Shown piece after piece: positions 48,358 to 57,983 of a DNA stretch of 64,000 nucleotides. The notes under the pieces were generated by a model that worked only from the letters and a program-made list of their open reading frames with translations, was not told the origin of the DNA and ran no database searches. The position numbers and the translations under genes are program-made. Origin of the DNA: Gari tellinella (Eukaryota; Mollusca; Bivalvia; Cardiida; Psammobiidae). Each line of letters opens with the position of its first letter. The first letter of the stretch is position 1. Location of the stretch: positions 6,572,001-6,636,000 of the forward strand of contig OV277857.1 of assembly GCA_922989275.2 (NCBI GenBank), read 5' to 3'.

Positions 48358-48732
48358 TATATGGTGAACCCTTTCAATTTACCAATCAATTCTATCTTTA
48401 TAATGCATCTTGTCGATTTTTGAACCCTTAACTACATATAGATGCATTTTACGCCTTTAATTTATTCCACCACTTACGAAAATAGTTCAACTTTACACAG
48501 TCACGGATATGTACCGTAGAATTGTTTTCTACATTCTAGCAGATAGAAGCTTAAAACAGACTTAAAGATAACCAAGATGCATCTTAAGGAGCAGTCATCT
48601 GTCTTTAATACTGAAGACAAGTTATGTGGGAAAGGGTAGAATCAGTGCATTTATAAATCGGTGAAAGTTTAATATGGCGAACCCTTTCAATTTCATATAT
48701 CAAGTCTATCTTCATAATGTATCTTTTCCGTT
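48358..48732 (+). repeat. 60-bp direct repeats bracketing an E element
   Basis: GAACCCTTTCAATTTACCAA..CTATCTTTATAATGCATCTT at 48358-48418 recurs as GAACCCTTTCAATTTCATAT..CTATCTTCATAATGTATCTT at 48671-48732, offset about 313 bp. Confidence 0.75.
48421..48638 (+). mobile_element. MITE-E, hairpin clipped
   Basis: CCCTTAACTACATATAGATG and TTTAATTTATTCCACCACTT form the left arm. Core-2 stops after AAGATGCATCTTAAGGAGCA, with the right stem gone. The right end is AAGTTATGTGGGAAAGGG. Confidence 0.7.
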
Positions 48733-48940
48733 CGTTTAAGTTGCCATTATATCTTTCCATTTTTATCAATCCTTTTAACTCTTATAATGCCATTTAGCGT
48801 CTGCTTTCAAATTATCGTCTTCACAAAAATGGACGCAACTCAAATTTAGTTTGGTTCAGAACTTGAGTGAAGAAACAAGAAGAGTGCCAAATAGGCATGT
48901 TGAGTCGCCGATTCATTCGGAATCTGATCTGGATACTATG

Positions 48941-49121
48941 TACAGTAATACGTCTCTATTACGCCCACTAAAAGACAGGCTAATTGATTGTTCAAAATAC
49001 AGCTTAAAGCAATGTGACAGTGAAACAGAAAGCTTCTAAAGGGGCTTTCTGTTTCACTGACACTTTGCTTTAGGCATTCACTTGTCGTAAAAACTGTTCG
49101 GAAAAGAGAGGTTATACTATG
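48941..49121. mobile_element. MITE-C, short
   Basis: 181 bp: TACAGTAATACGTCTCTATT at the left, AGAGAGGTTATACTATG at the right. Core-2 CAGCTTAAAGCAATGTGACA, GAAACAGAAAGCTTC / GGGGCTTTCTGTTTC, ACACTTTGCTTTAGGC. Confidence 0.83.
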
Positions 49122-49549
49122 ATGGAAAAGGTAAGTCGAGTGAGGTGCTGGCTGAAGGTTAATAAATGTTGTATTTGACCCTTGGTAACCTGAGATATCT
49201 TCAATATCCATGGGTAGTTCTAAGTCTTCATCACTTTGTCAAGATACAGATTGCAATTTGATATATTGAAACACGTACGTCAGATAAACATGCATCAACG
49301 ATACCCATTAAGTGCAGAAAGAGAGTTACCATTATCATGTTTGATATTAGATGTAAAAAACTGAAATATCTATTGTGATATTTCTCCTGCGATACATGTA
49401 GGTCACAAACAAGGAAAAGGTTTGTTAGTTACGAAAGCTTCAACAAGAATATCTTTAAAAATGCATATTCAGCGGAGTGCGTGGTGGAAGTAATGCTGTT
49501 GATTGTACGAAATAGAGGTTTTCAAAAGCTTATCCAAGTACAGCCTTAG
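49122..49549. other. Nothing recognised
   Basis: No element or gene recognised. Confidence 0.4.
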
Positions 49550-49798
49550 TACAGTGGAGAATGTGTTATTCTTTCCGAATAAACGCGTTTACGCTAAAAC
49601 TATTATTTGCAGTGCAAACAGTTTGAAGCCAGATCAGACGCCGGGTAATCCGGCGTCTGATCAGGCTCCAAACTTTTTGCCACCAAGATAAACATGAATT
49701 ATCAGAATTGTCCAAAGTTGTACTTTTCTACGTTTTAGTGTTTTGCGTTTGCGTACGTTTGCGTTTAAACGGGAAAGAATAACGTTTTCTCCACTGTA
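49550..49798 (+). mobile_element. MITE-A, full length
   Basis: 249 bp, TA edges. Mixed tips: GAATGTG at the left, AACGTTTTCTCC at the right. The hairpin has GGTAATCCGG at the top. Confidence 0.95.
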
Positions 49799-50068
49799 GG
49801 TCAGCTGAACATACTCAATGTATGTACCTGTGTCTCTTAATTTTGCAAAAAATCAATTTCCAAAACAATTGTAAAGTACATAGACCAACCTGGTTCATGT
49901 CCAATACGACAGTTAAGTCTTTAGCAGGTGCTCTTAAACCTTAACTTCTGATCAATATCATTGGTTGAAAATGTATCTGAATAGATATTATACAGCTCCA
50001 CTGAAAAAATGCTTAATGAGAAACTTCAACAAGAAATGTGACATACTATAAAGTTTAAACATTACTGG

Positions 50069-50135
50069 TATGTAGTGAAAACAACTTTTATTTCCTTACA
50101 AATAAACGCGTATACGCTAAAACAATTTCTATTGA
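50069..50135 (+). repeat. MITE-A left-arm remnant
   Basis: TATGTAGTGAAAACAACTTT, then AAATAAACGCGTATACGCTA and AAACAATTTCTATTG. It stops before the hairpin. Confidence 0.55.
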
Positions 50136-50171
50136 AATATTCATATAATAATCTCCGTACAAATCCTTACA

Positions 50172-50422
50172 TACAGTGGATAAGATGTTGTTTCTTTCAA
50201 AATAAACGCGTTAACACTAAAACAATTATCCCCACTGCAAACAGGTTGGTGCCAGATCAGACACCGAGTAGCCCCGTGTCTGATCAGACTCCAAACTATT
50301 TGTCATCCAGATTAAAATAGATAGTAAGAATAACGAAAGAAAACCATATTCTTAATTTTATTGCCATTCATCTTCGTTTCGTTCTTGTTTAAACGGGAAA
50401 AAATAACGTCTTCTTCACTGTA
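50172..50422 (+). mobile_element. MITE-A, older subfamily
   Basis: 251 bp, TA edges. The left tip is CAGTGGATAAGATGTTGTTT, the right tip ACGTCTTCTTCACTGTA. The hairpin is GCAAACAGGTTGGTGCCAGA, GACACCGAGTAGCCCCGTGTC. Confidence 0.88.
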
Positions 50423-50515
50423 CATATGCTAATACTCATAACTTATTTTTTATCATTTATTACCAAAAGGTAGAAATAACCTTTAGATATCCAAATGTTC
50501 TTCATAAAGATGGTT

Positions 50516-50660
50516 ATTTAACTCACTGGCTCCATAGTGCTACGTTTTTGCATATTTCATAGTGTACATTGTATGTGTGAAGGGTGCATTTGTTCTAAGC
50601 AACAAACTTTGGTTCCTGTAGGATCCCTCTGATCAGCTTCTTTACATGTCGAATAACCCA
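50516..50660 (-). repeat. MITE-F remnant
   Basis: TTAACTCACTGGCTCCATAG and TGTGTGAAGGGTGCATTTGT keep the inverse F right arm. The hairpin is CAACAAACTTTGGTTCC, GTAGGATCCCTCTGATCAGC, with one shoulder lost. Confidence 0.5.
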
Positions 50661-51012
50661 TAATTCATAATTTACTTTTAACACAGTTTAAAAGTTTGAA
50701 GCAATTTGAAGCAATGTGTTAAACCAGTGAATATGAGCCATTGATTAAGATTGACAGAAACAGAAATCAAATTTCAGAAATTCCTCGCAAAACATATCCC
50801 ATCGGGAAAACACTCATATGTTTTGTACAAAATAATTACAAGGTGAGGTTATTTTCCAAGAAACTATGTATAGAATTTGAAACCCAGCTGTTGTTTTTAG
50901 TTACTCTTTCTTTCAGTGAATGATTAAAACATTTTTATTCAACGATTAAGACCTTATTGTTTCCGAATTAATATTTTAGGGGCTGCCAGATAAGGGTATA
51001 CATGTACACTGC
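50661..51012. other. Nothing recognised
   Basis: No element or gene recognised; a 60-residue frame lacks family features. Confidence 0.4.
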
Positions 51013-51263
51013 TTAACCCTTTCATGATCAAATTTATCGTGAGGAGTTACCCCTTCACTGCCATATTGTCGTCTGCTTAAATATAATTGTCTGCAATACC
51101 ATGTCAAAGTTAGATTTAAGGCAGTATAATTAACGTAACTTCAAAAGAAGTTGCAAACAGTTTTGATCCTGATCAGACGCCGCGTGACGCGGTGTCTGAT
51201 CAGGATCAAAACTGTTTGCAAATGCACGTGAGAGTTGAAATGCACTGAGAGTGAAATGGTTAA
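51013..51263 (-). mobile_element. MITE-D, full length
   Basis: 251 bp between TTAA sites: TTAACCCTTTCATGATCAAA and GAGAGTGAAATGGTTAA. Core GCAAACAGTTTTGATCCTGA, GACGCCGCGTGACGCGGTGTC, GGATCAAAACTGTTTGC. Local duplication of GAGAGT.GAAATG near the right end. Confidence 0.92.
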
Positions 51264-51379
51264 AAGGCCCTAACAAAAATGTACGAGATTCCTTCATGAG
51301 ATACTAAAAGTTCCTAATATTCTGCCTTATGCAATTTGATGATATTTTCAAGATATATATCAGAATCAAAATGCTATGC

Positions 51380-51541
51380 GAATCCTTTCTACTCGTACAA
51401 TGACGTACCCGAAGGGCAACTGTTTTTTCATATAGTTTGGATCCCGATCAGACGTCGAGTAACTATCATTTCGATTTTCCTCCTGCCAAGCAGACGGTCA
51501 TATCTAAATTTTGAGGACGTCACGGCAGTGAAGAGATTAAT
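51380..51541 (+). repeat. D2, hairpin right arm missing
   Basis: ATATAGTTTGGATCCCGATC, GACGTCGAGTAACTATC then TTTCGATTTTCCTCCTGCC, ending GTCACGGCAGTGAAGAGATTAA. Confidence 0.5.
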
Positions 51542-51724
51542 TTTCTATAATTGTTTTACATTAGACTACTTTGGAGCATGTTCTATATTAAAATACCGTT
51601 AACCTCGAATATGCAATGTTTGCTTGTAGTTGTTACGTTCAATTGGTTGCCCAAGTCAATCTGAACATTTACCAGAATCGAAATAAGCTTATTAAATAGT
51701 AAGCTTATTGAATATATTGCCATC

Positions 51725-51918
51725 TGTATCTAAATGCGATTCGTCTTTTAACGCATACTTCAATAGATACACATTTTCACGCCTTAAACCTGTCTTAAAC
51801 TGCCAGAAAGATGCAAAAGAAATAGTTCCTATATCTTAGCAGTTAACAGTGTAAAAAGGCAAGATATATTTAGCAACCATCTATATTTACTATAAAGATG
51901 CTTTGATGGAGGGTAAAG
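51725..51918 (+). repeat. MITE-E, strongly degenerate
   Basis: ATAGATACACATTTTCACGC and GAAATAGTTCCTATATCTTA, then CAACCATCTATATTTACTAT and GATGGAGGGTAAAGAA: E arms without the hairpin. Confidence 0.45.
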
Positions 51919-52030
51919 AACACACGAGGGTTCACGATGTGTTGTTGTTACAACGGGGTGTATCTGTAGAAAGGTAAAAAGTTTAAGGTAATTAACTGCT
52001 GCTTGCCTGATATGCCATGACCTCAGCCGA

Positions 52031-52246
52031 ACATTTCTGTAACGTAATTATTCTCCCGTTTAAGAGCAAACAAAACGCAAACGCATTGCACCAAAATGTT
52101 GAAAATAGTATTTGAAAATTTCTGTTTTATTTTATCTGATTGGCAAACAGTTTGGAGCTTAATTTTGCTCCAAAATGTTTGCAGTGGAGATAATGATTTT
52201 AGTGCTAACGCGTTTATTTTAGAAGGAATAACATCTTACCCATTGT
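52031..52246 (-). mobile_element. MITE-A with clipped hairpin
   Basis: TTATTCTCCCGTTTAAGAGC at the left and CATCTTACCCATTGTA at the right. The hairpin is only GCAAACAGTTTGGAGC, a short AT spacer, then GCTCCAAAATGTTTGC. Confidence 0.78.
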
Positions 52247-52487
52247 ATGTAAGGATTTGTACGGAGATTATTATATGAATATTTAAGCAGGACAGTGACG
52301 AAACGCAATTAAGGGGAGACGATATTTTAGCAAGTAAACAATTTTCAATCAATTTGAGAATCACTTTCGAAAAGGTGCAAACATGGTCCTGTTGCTCCGA
52401 GGGTATCGTCTTCTTAAACATGCAGTCTGCTTTTATTTATTATTTTAGATTTTTGAAATTTGACTAGGGAGACATCGATTTAAGTAA

Positions 52488-52555
52488 TAAACAGTTTGGA
52501 TCAGATCATGATGAGCGGCCTGTGATCAGTATCCAAACTGTTTGCAAACACCGAC
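52488..52555. repeat. Core-1 remnant
   Basis: AAACAGTTTGGATCAGATCA, GAGCGGCCTGTGATCAG and TATCCAAACTGTTTGCAAAC. The stem feet are preserved while the top has drifted. Confidence 0.5.
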
Positions 52556-52559
52556 TCCA

Positions 52560-52692
52560 ATGTTATAAACCATTAAAATTGAGACTGAAGTCGATCTCAA
52601 GCTTTTGATGTGTCAGATTTGAGCAAAGGCTCAAATTTGTCCAATGGCATCCATGAGAACGAACTCAGACTCAACTCAAACGTTTTATAAGG
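52560..52692. mobile_element. Foldback FB-G
   Basis: TGTTATAAACCATTAAAATT and GTTTTATAAGGATG tips; TTGAGACTGAAGTCGATCTC in the left arm faces GAACGAACTCAGACTCAACT in the right. The centre is TTTGAGCAAAGGCTCAAA. Confidence 0.6.
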
Positions 52693-52784
52693 ATGTTCTA
52701 CTGCTCGCGGGTAAAAGAAATTAAAGCGGCAAAACCTAGAATTTTGAGTTAAGGTTTTAGTATGATGCTTAAGTAACAATTAAT

Positions 52785-53191
52785 TAACGTACTCCCTCTC
52801 TACAACAACACCGCATGGGGGAATAAAGAATGTGTGTTGTTCTGGGGAATTGTTACAGGGAAGGAGAAGTTATACGCTTAAGACTACTGGGCTCGACTTG
52901 GCTTACATGTTGCAAACAGCCTGAATCAAGATTAATATCCGCGTTACGCAGCGTCTGATCTGGATTTAAGCTGCCTGCACCTCGTCATTATGACCTTTTT
53001 TCTGTCAAACTGTCAAAAATATAATTTTGTGAAAAACAGCAGACGACTATTTTAAGCAGACGACATTACAGCAGTAAAATGGTAAGACATAATTATCCTG
53101 TTTTGGGTACAGCGGCAATCATTACTGTAGGGAGGAAACCGTTAGGGAGGGGATTGTTGTTGAGAGGCCGTTGTAAGGAGAGAGCACTGTG
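52785..53191 (-). mobile_element. MITE-B
   Basis: TAACGTACTCCCTCTCTACA at the left, GTAAGGAGAGAGCACTGTG at the right. Core ACAGCCTGAATCAAGATTAA, CCGCGTTACGCAGCGTC, TGGATTTAAGCTGCCTGC. Confidence 0.85.
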
Positions 53192-53624
53192 TATCTGAAT
53201 GCAATAACTTGGAATGAATATGTAGCTGCCTTTTGAGGATGGTTTCTTTTATAGTGCGGTGTAGAAATTTGCCATTATCGTATTGGAACATGTTGTCTTA
53301 ATTTCCCTCAAGTTTAGACACTGTGCATAAATTCTTGCATAATAGCTGCATGTTGCATGTGCATGTTACTGGTTTTGTGACAAGGAAGCAATTTTTATAA
53401 GGTGCTTCTTTTCTATTTGCATTTGTGTTTACATGTATTACGTTGTCTGTTATATCATTATGTAAATGCTGCCACATGGGTCTTTGACCTTCTGGTTTGA
53501 TATGAAAACAATCTTTCATCCTATAACCTATTATCGGCCCCTTCCGTTTTCAAATCTGCGTATTCTTGAGAATAATCATGATGAAATATGTCTGATCTAG
53601 AGCATCACTGTTTTAAGTTCATAT
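53192..53624. other. Nothing recognised
   Basis: No element or gene recognised. Confidence 0.4.
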
Positions 53625-53823
53625 CAATTAGGCAGCTTAAAGCATTTTGCCTTATTTTCAGCATGCTTTAAGTCATCGTCTACTAAGATATCGAAACTAT
53701 TTATATCGATACGAGTTTCAAACAGTTTGAATCCTGATCAGACGCCGCGTTACGCGGCGTCTGATGAGGATCTAAACCGTTTGCAAACGCGCTTTTAGGC
53801 GTCACTAAAAGTGAAAAGGTTAA
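53625..53823 (-). repeat. Core-2 remnant joined to half a MITE-D
   Basis: CAGCTTAAAGCATTTTGCC and CAGCATGCTTTAAGTCATCG are followed by a complete D core (AAACAGTTTGAATCCTGATC, GACGCCGCGTTACGCGGCGTC) and the D end AAAAGTGAAAAGGTTAA. The other D end is missing. Confidence 0.6.
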
Positions 53824-54189
53824 TGTATAAACAGGTTGGAACGCGAAGAGTGATCTGAATTCAAACTGTTAGCAAATGGCAGTCCACGCAATTCGTAGGA
53901 GAATACCGACCGCGTATCTCTCGTTTTATCACTATGTGTCCATGTTTACGGAATCTGGCCTCTGGTTTTGCAATATAATATGAAGCAAATACCACCTTTT
54001 GCCAGATCCCTTCAGATATTAAGTATTCTGTCTCATAGATCTGTAAAGTGAGTGTATTAAATATTTCATTAATTAATAGTTTGATTTAAAATGTAATCTG
54101 CATTATAAAACCATCATTGTCCTTTCTTTAAGATGGTCGTAAGGCCATGGTTTAACTGTAGTAGGCTCAGAAGTTCATCTATAAAGTGC

Positions 54190-54465
54190 ACAACCCGTTC
54201 AGGCTCAGATTTATCGTGAGGTTTATACCTATTCACCGCCATATTGTCGTCTGCTTCAATAATGTTGTCTGCAATATCGTTTAAAGTTTGAGTTAAGGCA
54301 GTATAAATGACTTAATTTCAAAACAAGTAGGAAGATAGAAGCTTAAAACATGTTACATGTAAAGGAAAATGCGCCTGTCTTATTTTTTAATCTGTTTTAA
54401 GTGATAACGTCATTACATGTTTAATGTTTTCAAACTACAAATAGGATATGCGCAAATGAGTTAAA
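54190..54465. mobile_element. D-E chimera
   Basis: Left half: AACCCGTTCAGGCTCAGATT, TTATCGTGAGG, TTGTCGTCTGCTTCAATAAT and AATTTCAAAACAAGT of an inverted D. Right half: AGATAGAAGCTTAAAACATG, GGAAAATGCGCC, TTTTAAGTGATAACG and a GCGCAAATGAGTTAA end of E type. Confidence 0.6.
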
Positions 54466-54574
54466 GAAACCTTAATACGGGTCTCGCACAGTTTGAATCC
54501 CGATCATACACATAACTATTCAATGTCTGATTGTGATCAGTGATCAAGTGTCAGTAAATGCAGTGAACTAAGGA

Positions 54575-54811
54575 TTACCCTTTTGACCATAGCCACGCAT
54601 TGCAAGCATTGCATCTGTGATACGCACATTTGCATTATGCAAACAGCGACGAATAAAAATCAGAGGCTTTCTAAAGGAGTCATTGATCAGGGTCTGCACT
54701 ACTCGTCATTCCAATACATTGACAAAAACGAGAAGGTAAATATTAAAACACGACAAGACTAAATAGAAAACTGTCATTGCGCAATTGAAGTTTCAGGGAG
54801 GCAATGGTTAA
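54575..54811 (-). mobile_element. MITE-F, diverged
   Basis: GATTACCCTTTTGACCATAG at the left; TTTCAGGGAGGCAATGGTTAA at the right. Core AAACAGCGACGAATAAAAAT, CAGAGGCTTTCTAAAGGAGTC, TTGATCAGGGTCTGCACTAC. Confidence 0.75.
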
Positions 54812-54913
54812 TAAGGGTTACACGCTTAGCATTATGACAATTGGCAATGCCAGTTAAGTCATATCTGACAGGAGAATGCAGAACGCCTATGTCAGTTCCG
54901 CCACATTCACCTG

Positions 54914-55146
54914 TTTATCCCTTTCCCTCATAGAAGCGCCTTTTTGCACATTTGATTTATTCATCCACTGAAGAAAATAGTTCCAATTTATACAGTCTTG
55001 AAAATGAACCATAAGAAAAAAATTCTAAATCCTAGCAGATGATAGCTTAAAGCAGGCTGAAAGTAAAGCAGAATGCGCCCTGAGGCGCATTCTGCTTTAC
55101 TTTTAACCTGCTTTAAGTAGTCACCTTTCTTCAGGTAAAGGGTTAA
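54914..55146 (+). mobile_element. MITE-E
   Basis: TTTATCCCTTTCCCTCATAG at the left, TTCAGGTAAAGGGTTAA at the right. Core-2 AGCTTAAAGCAGGCTGAAAG, GAATGCGCCCTGAGGCGCATTC, AACCTGCTTTAAG. The right arm is about 20 bp shorter than usual. Confidence 0.9.
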
Positions 55147-55488
55147 AGGGTATTCTAACACACTTCGCGCTCGCCCTATATAAACAAAGAAGAGACGTTT
55201 CTGTGTTTGAATTCTCAATAAAACACTCACGCGCTGTAACGTTCTAACGTGACGTCATATGGCTTCGAAAATGCGTACGCCAAGAAATGTAGCACCGTTG
55301 CTTCGGTGCAAATTAAGGTTAAATTATGTGGTAGAATCGTTGGGTAGTCGTTGAGATGCGTGTAGTTAAACCACTCGGCCTAAAGGCCTCGTGATTAAAT
55401 TTCAACGCATTTCAACTCCTACCAGTGTTCGATTGCACGATAAAACACTGGTATGAATTTATTATTTCCTATTTGTCCATGAACATTG
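55147..55488. other. No gene; short hairpin near 55420
   Basis: TACCAGTGTT at about 55420 and AACACTGGTA at about 55443 form a small hairpin. CCCTATATAAACAAAG near 55175 resembles a TATA box, but nothing convincing lies downstream. Confidence 0.4.
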
Positions 55489-55933
55489 TAACAAACGTTA
55501 TCATTTCCGAATAGTACGTCCTTTACAACAGTTTAGAACCAGACCAGGGGCCCGTTTTACTAAACAACTTACGCAAATTTTTTGCGTTTAGTCAAAATCG
55601 TTTAACTCTTATATTTCGATCATAAACGTTTGCAAACAGCAAATAGCCTAAAAGCGCGTCCTCTGGTCTGGCTATTTGCTGTTTGTAGCAAGTGATAATA
55701 AAAAATTTAATTAGATTTTAAAATTTTGACTTACGCAAATTTTTTGCGTAAGTTGTTTAGTAAAACGGGCCCCAAACGCTGGGTAACTCCGCATCTACTC
55801 AGGTTTCAAACTGTTTGCACCAATATGGAAATAATTACACTTTCAAACATTTCAAAGAATAAAAAAAACATTGTGTCTGCGTTACAATCGCGGTTGTTTT
55901 TAAAACGGGAAAGAATGGCGTCTACTTTAGTGT
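55489..55933 (+). repeat. MITE-A, old, split by foldback P
   Basis: TAACAAACGTTATCATTTCC and ACAACAGTTTAGAACCAGAC precede the foldback. AACGCTGGGTAACTCCGCAT, CAGGTTTCAAACTGTTTGC and ACGGGAAAGAATGGCGTCTA follow it. P entered at the left half of the hairpin. Confidence 0.6.
55547..55773. mobile_element. Foldback FB-P, inside old MITE-A
   Basis: The tips are GGGGCCCGTTTTACTAAAC and its inverse GTTTAGTAAAACGGGCCCC, continuing AACTTACGCAAATTTTTTGC. The interior has a separate hairpin: GCAAACAGCAAATAGCC and GGCTATTTGCTGTTTGTAGC. About 227 bp, no coding capacity. Confidence 0.85.
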
Positions 55934-56191
55934 ATTCTCAGTCTGTAAAGGACGTAACAGTTTTGTTAGATCTCTACAACGCTAGAGTCCATCTCCTAGA
56001 AACTACAAAGTTCAGATAATCAAGCTTCCGTTAATTTCCGTATGCTCTCAACTGACATCTGTCAATATTGAATTGCAGAAGTAATTTAAGAAATATAAAG
56101 TGCATAACTACGGCATTACCGATATGATACGGATACAGTCAAACACCCGTAAACTGTGTAATTTTCTGTAATAATGTTGACATTCGATTTA

Positions 56192-56269
56192 CCCATTACC
56201 AAATAGCTCGTTTCTATTTTTGATCAGTTAAAGTATGTTGAAAGTAAAGCAGAATGCGCCGTAAGCTGC
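56192..56269 (-). repeat. MITE-E left half, cut by MITE-A
   Basis: TTACCCATTACCAAATAGCT, CAGTTAAAGTATGTTGAAAG and AAGCAGAATGCGCCGTAAGC stop at the A insertion, inside core-2. The continuation after A is not recognisable. Confidence 0.55.
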
Positions 56270-56519
56270 TACAGTGGAGAATCTGTTATTCTTTCCCGAT
56301 AAACGCGTTTACGCGAAATCTATTTTTTCTTTTACAAACAGTTTGGAGCCAGATCAGACGCCGGGTTACCCGGCGTCTGATCAGGCTCCAAACTGTTTGC
56401 CACCAAGATAAACAAGAATTATCAGAATTGTCCAAAAGTTGTTCTTTTATACGTTTTAGTGATTTGCGTTTGCGTACGTTTGCGTTTAAACGGGAAAGAA
56501 TAACAGATTATCCACTGTA
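56270..56519 (+). mobile_element. MITE-A, full length
   Basis: 250 bp, TA edges. The left arm is drifted (CGCGAAATCTATTTTTTCTT). The hairpin top reads GGGTTACCC, inverted relative to other plus copies. Confidence 0.94.
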
Positions 56520-56852
56520 AATTAAAGGCATAAAAAGGTATATCTATCGGGTAATGAGCAAAAAGGCATTGCCTTATCAGAAAACATAATAAGATCACTT
56601 TGGAATAGTTTTCTCTAATTTGCTCTCAGTGTTCAGAGGGTTAAGCACTGTTTGCTTTTGTTAAAAAGAAATAGTTGAATAATGTAAATGTCAAGAGAAG
56701 ACATTCTGAAAACACATAATGCAAATGGTTGACACATGGAAATTAATCTTTTAACGTTTTGAGTCCTAGCCCATGAGATGGATATACTCGATCTCTAATA
56801 CCGATGCACCTGTAAAAGTACACTTGTCCTATGCCATCAAAGTAGACCAATA

Positions 56853-57351
56853 TACAGTGGAGAAAACGTTATTCTTTCCCGTTTAAACGCAAACGAAACG
56901 TAAACACGTAGCAGTAAAATGTAGGAAATTGCAACTTTTTGACATTTCTAATAATTTATTTTAAGCTGAGTAGCAAACAGTTTGGAGCCTGATCAGACAC
57001 CCGGTAACCCGGCGTCTGATCTTGCTCCAAACTTCTTGCAATGAAAATAATAGTTTTACAGTGGAGAATCTGTTATTCTTTCCCAATAAACGCGTTTACG
57101 CTAAAACTATTATTTGCAGTGCAAACAGTTTGGAGCCAGATCAGACGCCGGGTAACCCGGCGTCTGATCAGGCTCCAAACTGTTTGCCACCAAGATAAAC
57201 AAGAATTATCAGAATTGTCCAAAAGTTGTTCTTTTCTACGTTTTAGTATTTTGCGTTTGGGTACGTTTGCGTTTAAACGGGAAAGAATAACAGATTCTCC
57301 ACTGTAGCATAAACGCGTTTATTGGGAAAGAATAACGTTTTCTCCACTGTA
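56853..57351 (-). mobile_element. MITE-A, outer copy of A-in-A nest
   Basis: The left tip is TACAGTGGAGAAAACGTTAT. The long arm AAACGCAAACGAAACGTAAA is of the older type. The hairpin is GGAGCCTGATCAGACACC. The arm AATAATAGTTTTA breaks and resumes GCATAAACGCGTTTATTGGG after the inner copy. Confidence 0.92.
57057..57306 (+). mobile_element. MITE-A, inner copy of A-in-A nest
   Basis: 250 bp, consensus-like, opposite orientation to its host. Its flanking TA is present on both sides and only once in the undisturbed arm. Confidence 0.97.
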
Positions 57352-57639
57352 AGAGGGCTCCTGAAAGATCGTTCTAATCATGATTTACAACGTTTGTCAT
57401 TTTACAATGAATTGTAAAAATCAACCCTTTATAGGCGAAAATGGATAAGACTTTTTTTGGAATCGGAAAATATCAATTTGAAGTTTCAGTGATGAATGCA
57501 TAAACTAAATATTTGTTTCTTGAAAGTGTATGCAATCACGACGCATAGGTGTAGATCTACCTACACTAAATTAATTATGAAATTATCAAAACTGCATTTT
57601 TATACACTTTTTGATATCATTTTATGTCAAGAAACCTTA

Positions 57640-57741
57640 AACGGGTGTCAAACAAATAGAATACTGATCAGATGCCGAGCTGGTTTGCGTCTCATCCATT
57701 CCATACGTTTTCAAATGTTAGTTTGGCAGTGAAGGGGTTAA
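57640..57741 (+). repeat. D2 remnant
   Basis: GGGTGTCAAACAAATAGAAT, GATCAGATGCCGAGCTGG and TTTGGCAGTGAAGGGGTTAA. The middle arm is deleted. Confidence 0.5.
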
Positions 57742-57766
57742 AAGTTGTATAGGCAAATAAGTGCAT

Positions 57767-57928
57767 GTTCCAAGGTTATAAATGTTTTGGTTGAGTCTAA
57801 GATCGTTCTCAAGCATTATAGTGGTCAGCTTTGAGCTTTTGTGTAGAAAGAGTGCATATCAGACCAATCAAATGCCTCAGAGCGATCTCAGACGCATTGG
57901 GAACACTTTAAACATGTAACCTTTTGGT
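57767..57928. mobile_element. Foldback FB-G
   Basis: GTTCCAAGGTTATAAATG and CATGTAACCTTTTGG tips. TTGAGTCTAAGATCGTTCTC in the left arm faces GAGCGATCTCAGACGCA in the right. Confidence 0.6.
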
Positions 57929-57983
57929 AAGGTCACTATTGTTGTAAAATTACCAGAAAGAAATTTGCTGAAAGCTTCTCTGG

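Larger units (their letters stand above)
56751..57503 (-). mobile_element. MITE-F containing A containing A
   Basis: TTAACGTTTTGAGTCCTAGC, TGCACCTGTAAAAGTACACT and TTGTCCTATGCCATCAAAGT are the inverse F right arm. After the nest, AGAGGGCTCCTGAAAGATCG, AAATCAACCCTTTATAGGCG and AATTTGAAGTTTCAGTGATG complete F. Confidence 0.75.

Noticed and set aside
55165..55260. Possible promoter (CCCTATATAAACAAAG and TGACGTCA)
   Set aside because: No coding sequence or transcript start support follows on either strand; TATA-like strings are frequent in this AT-rich DNA.
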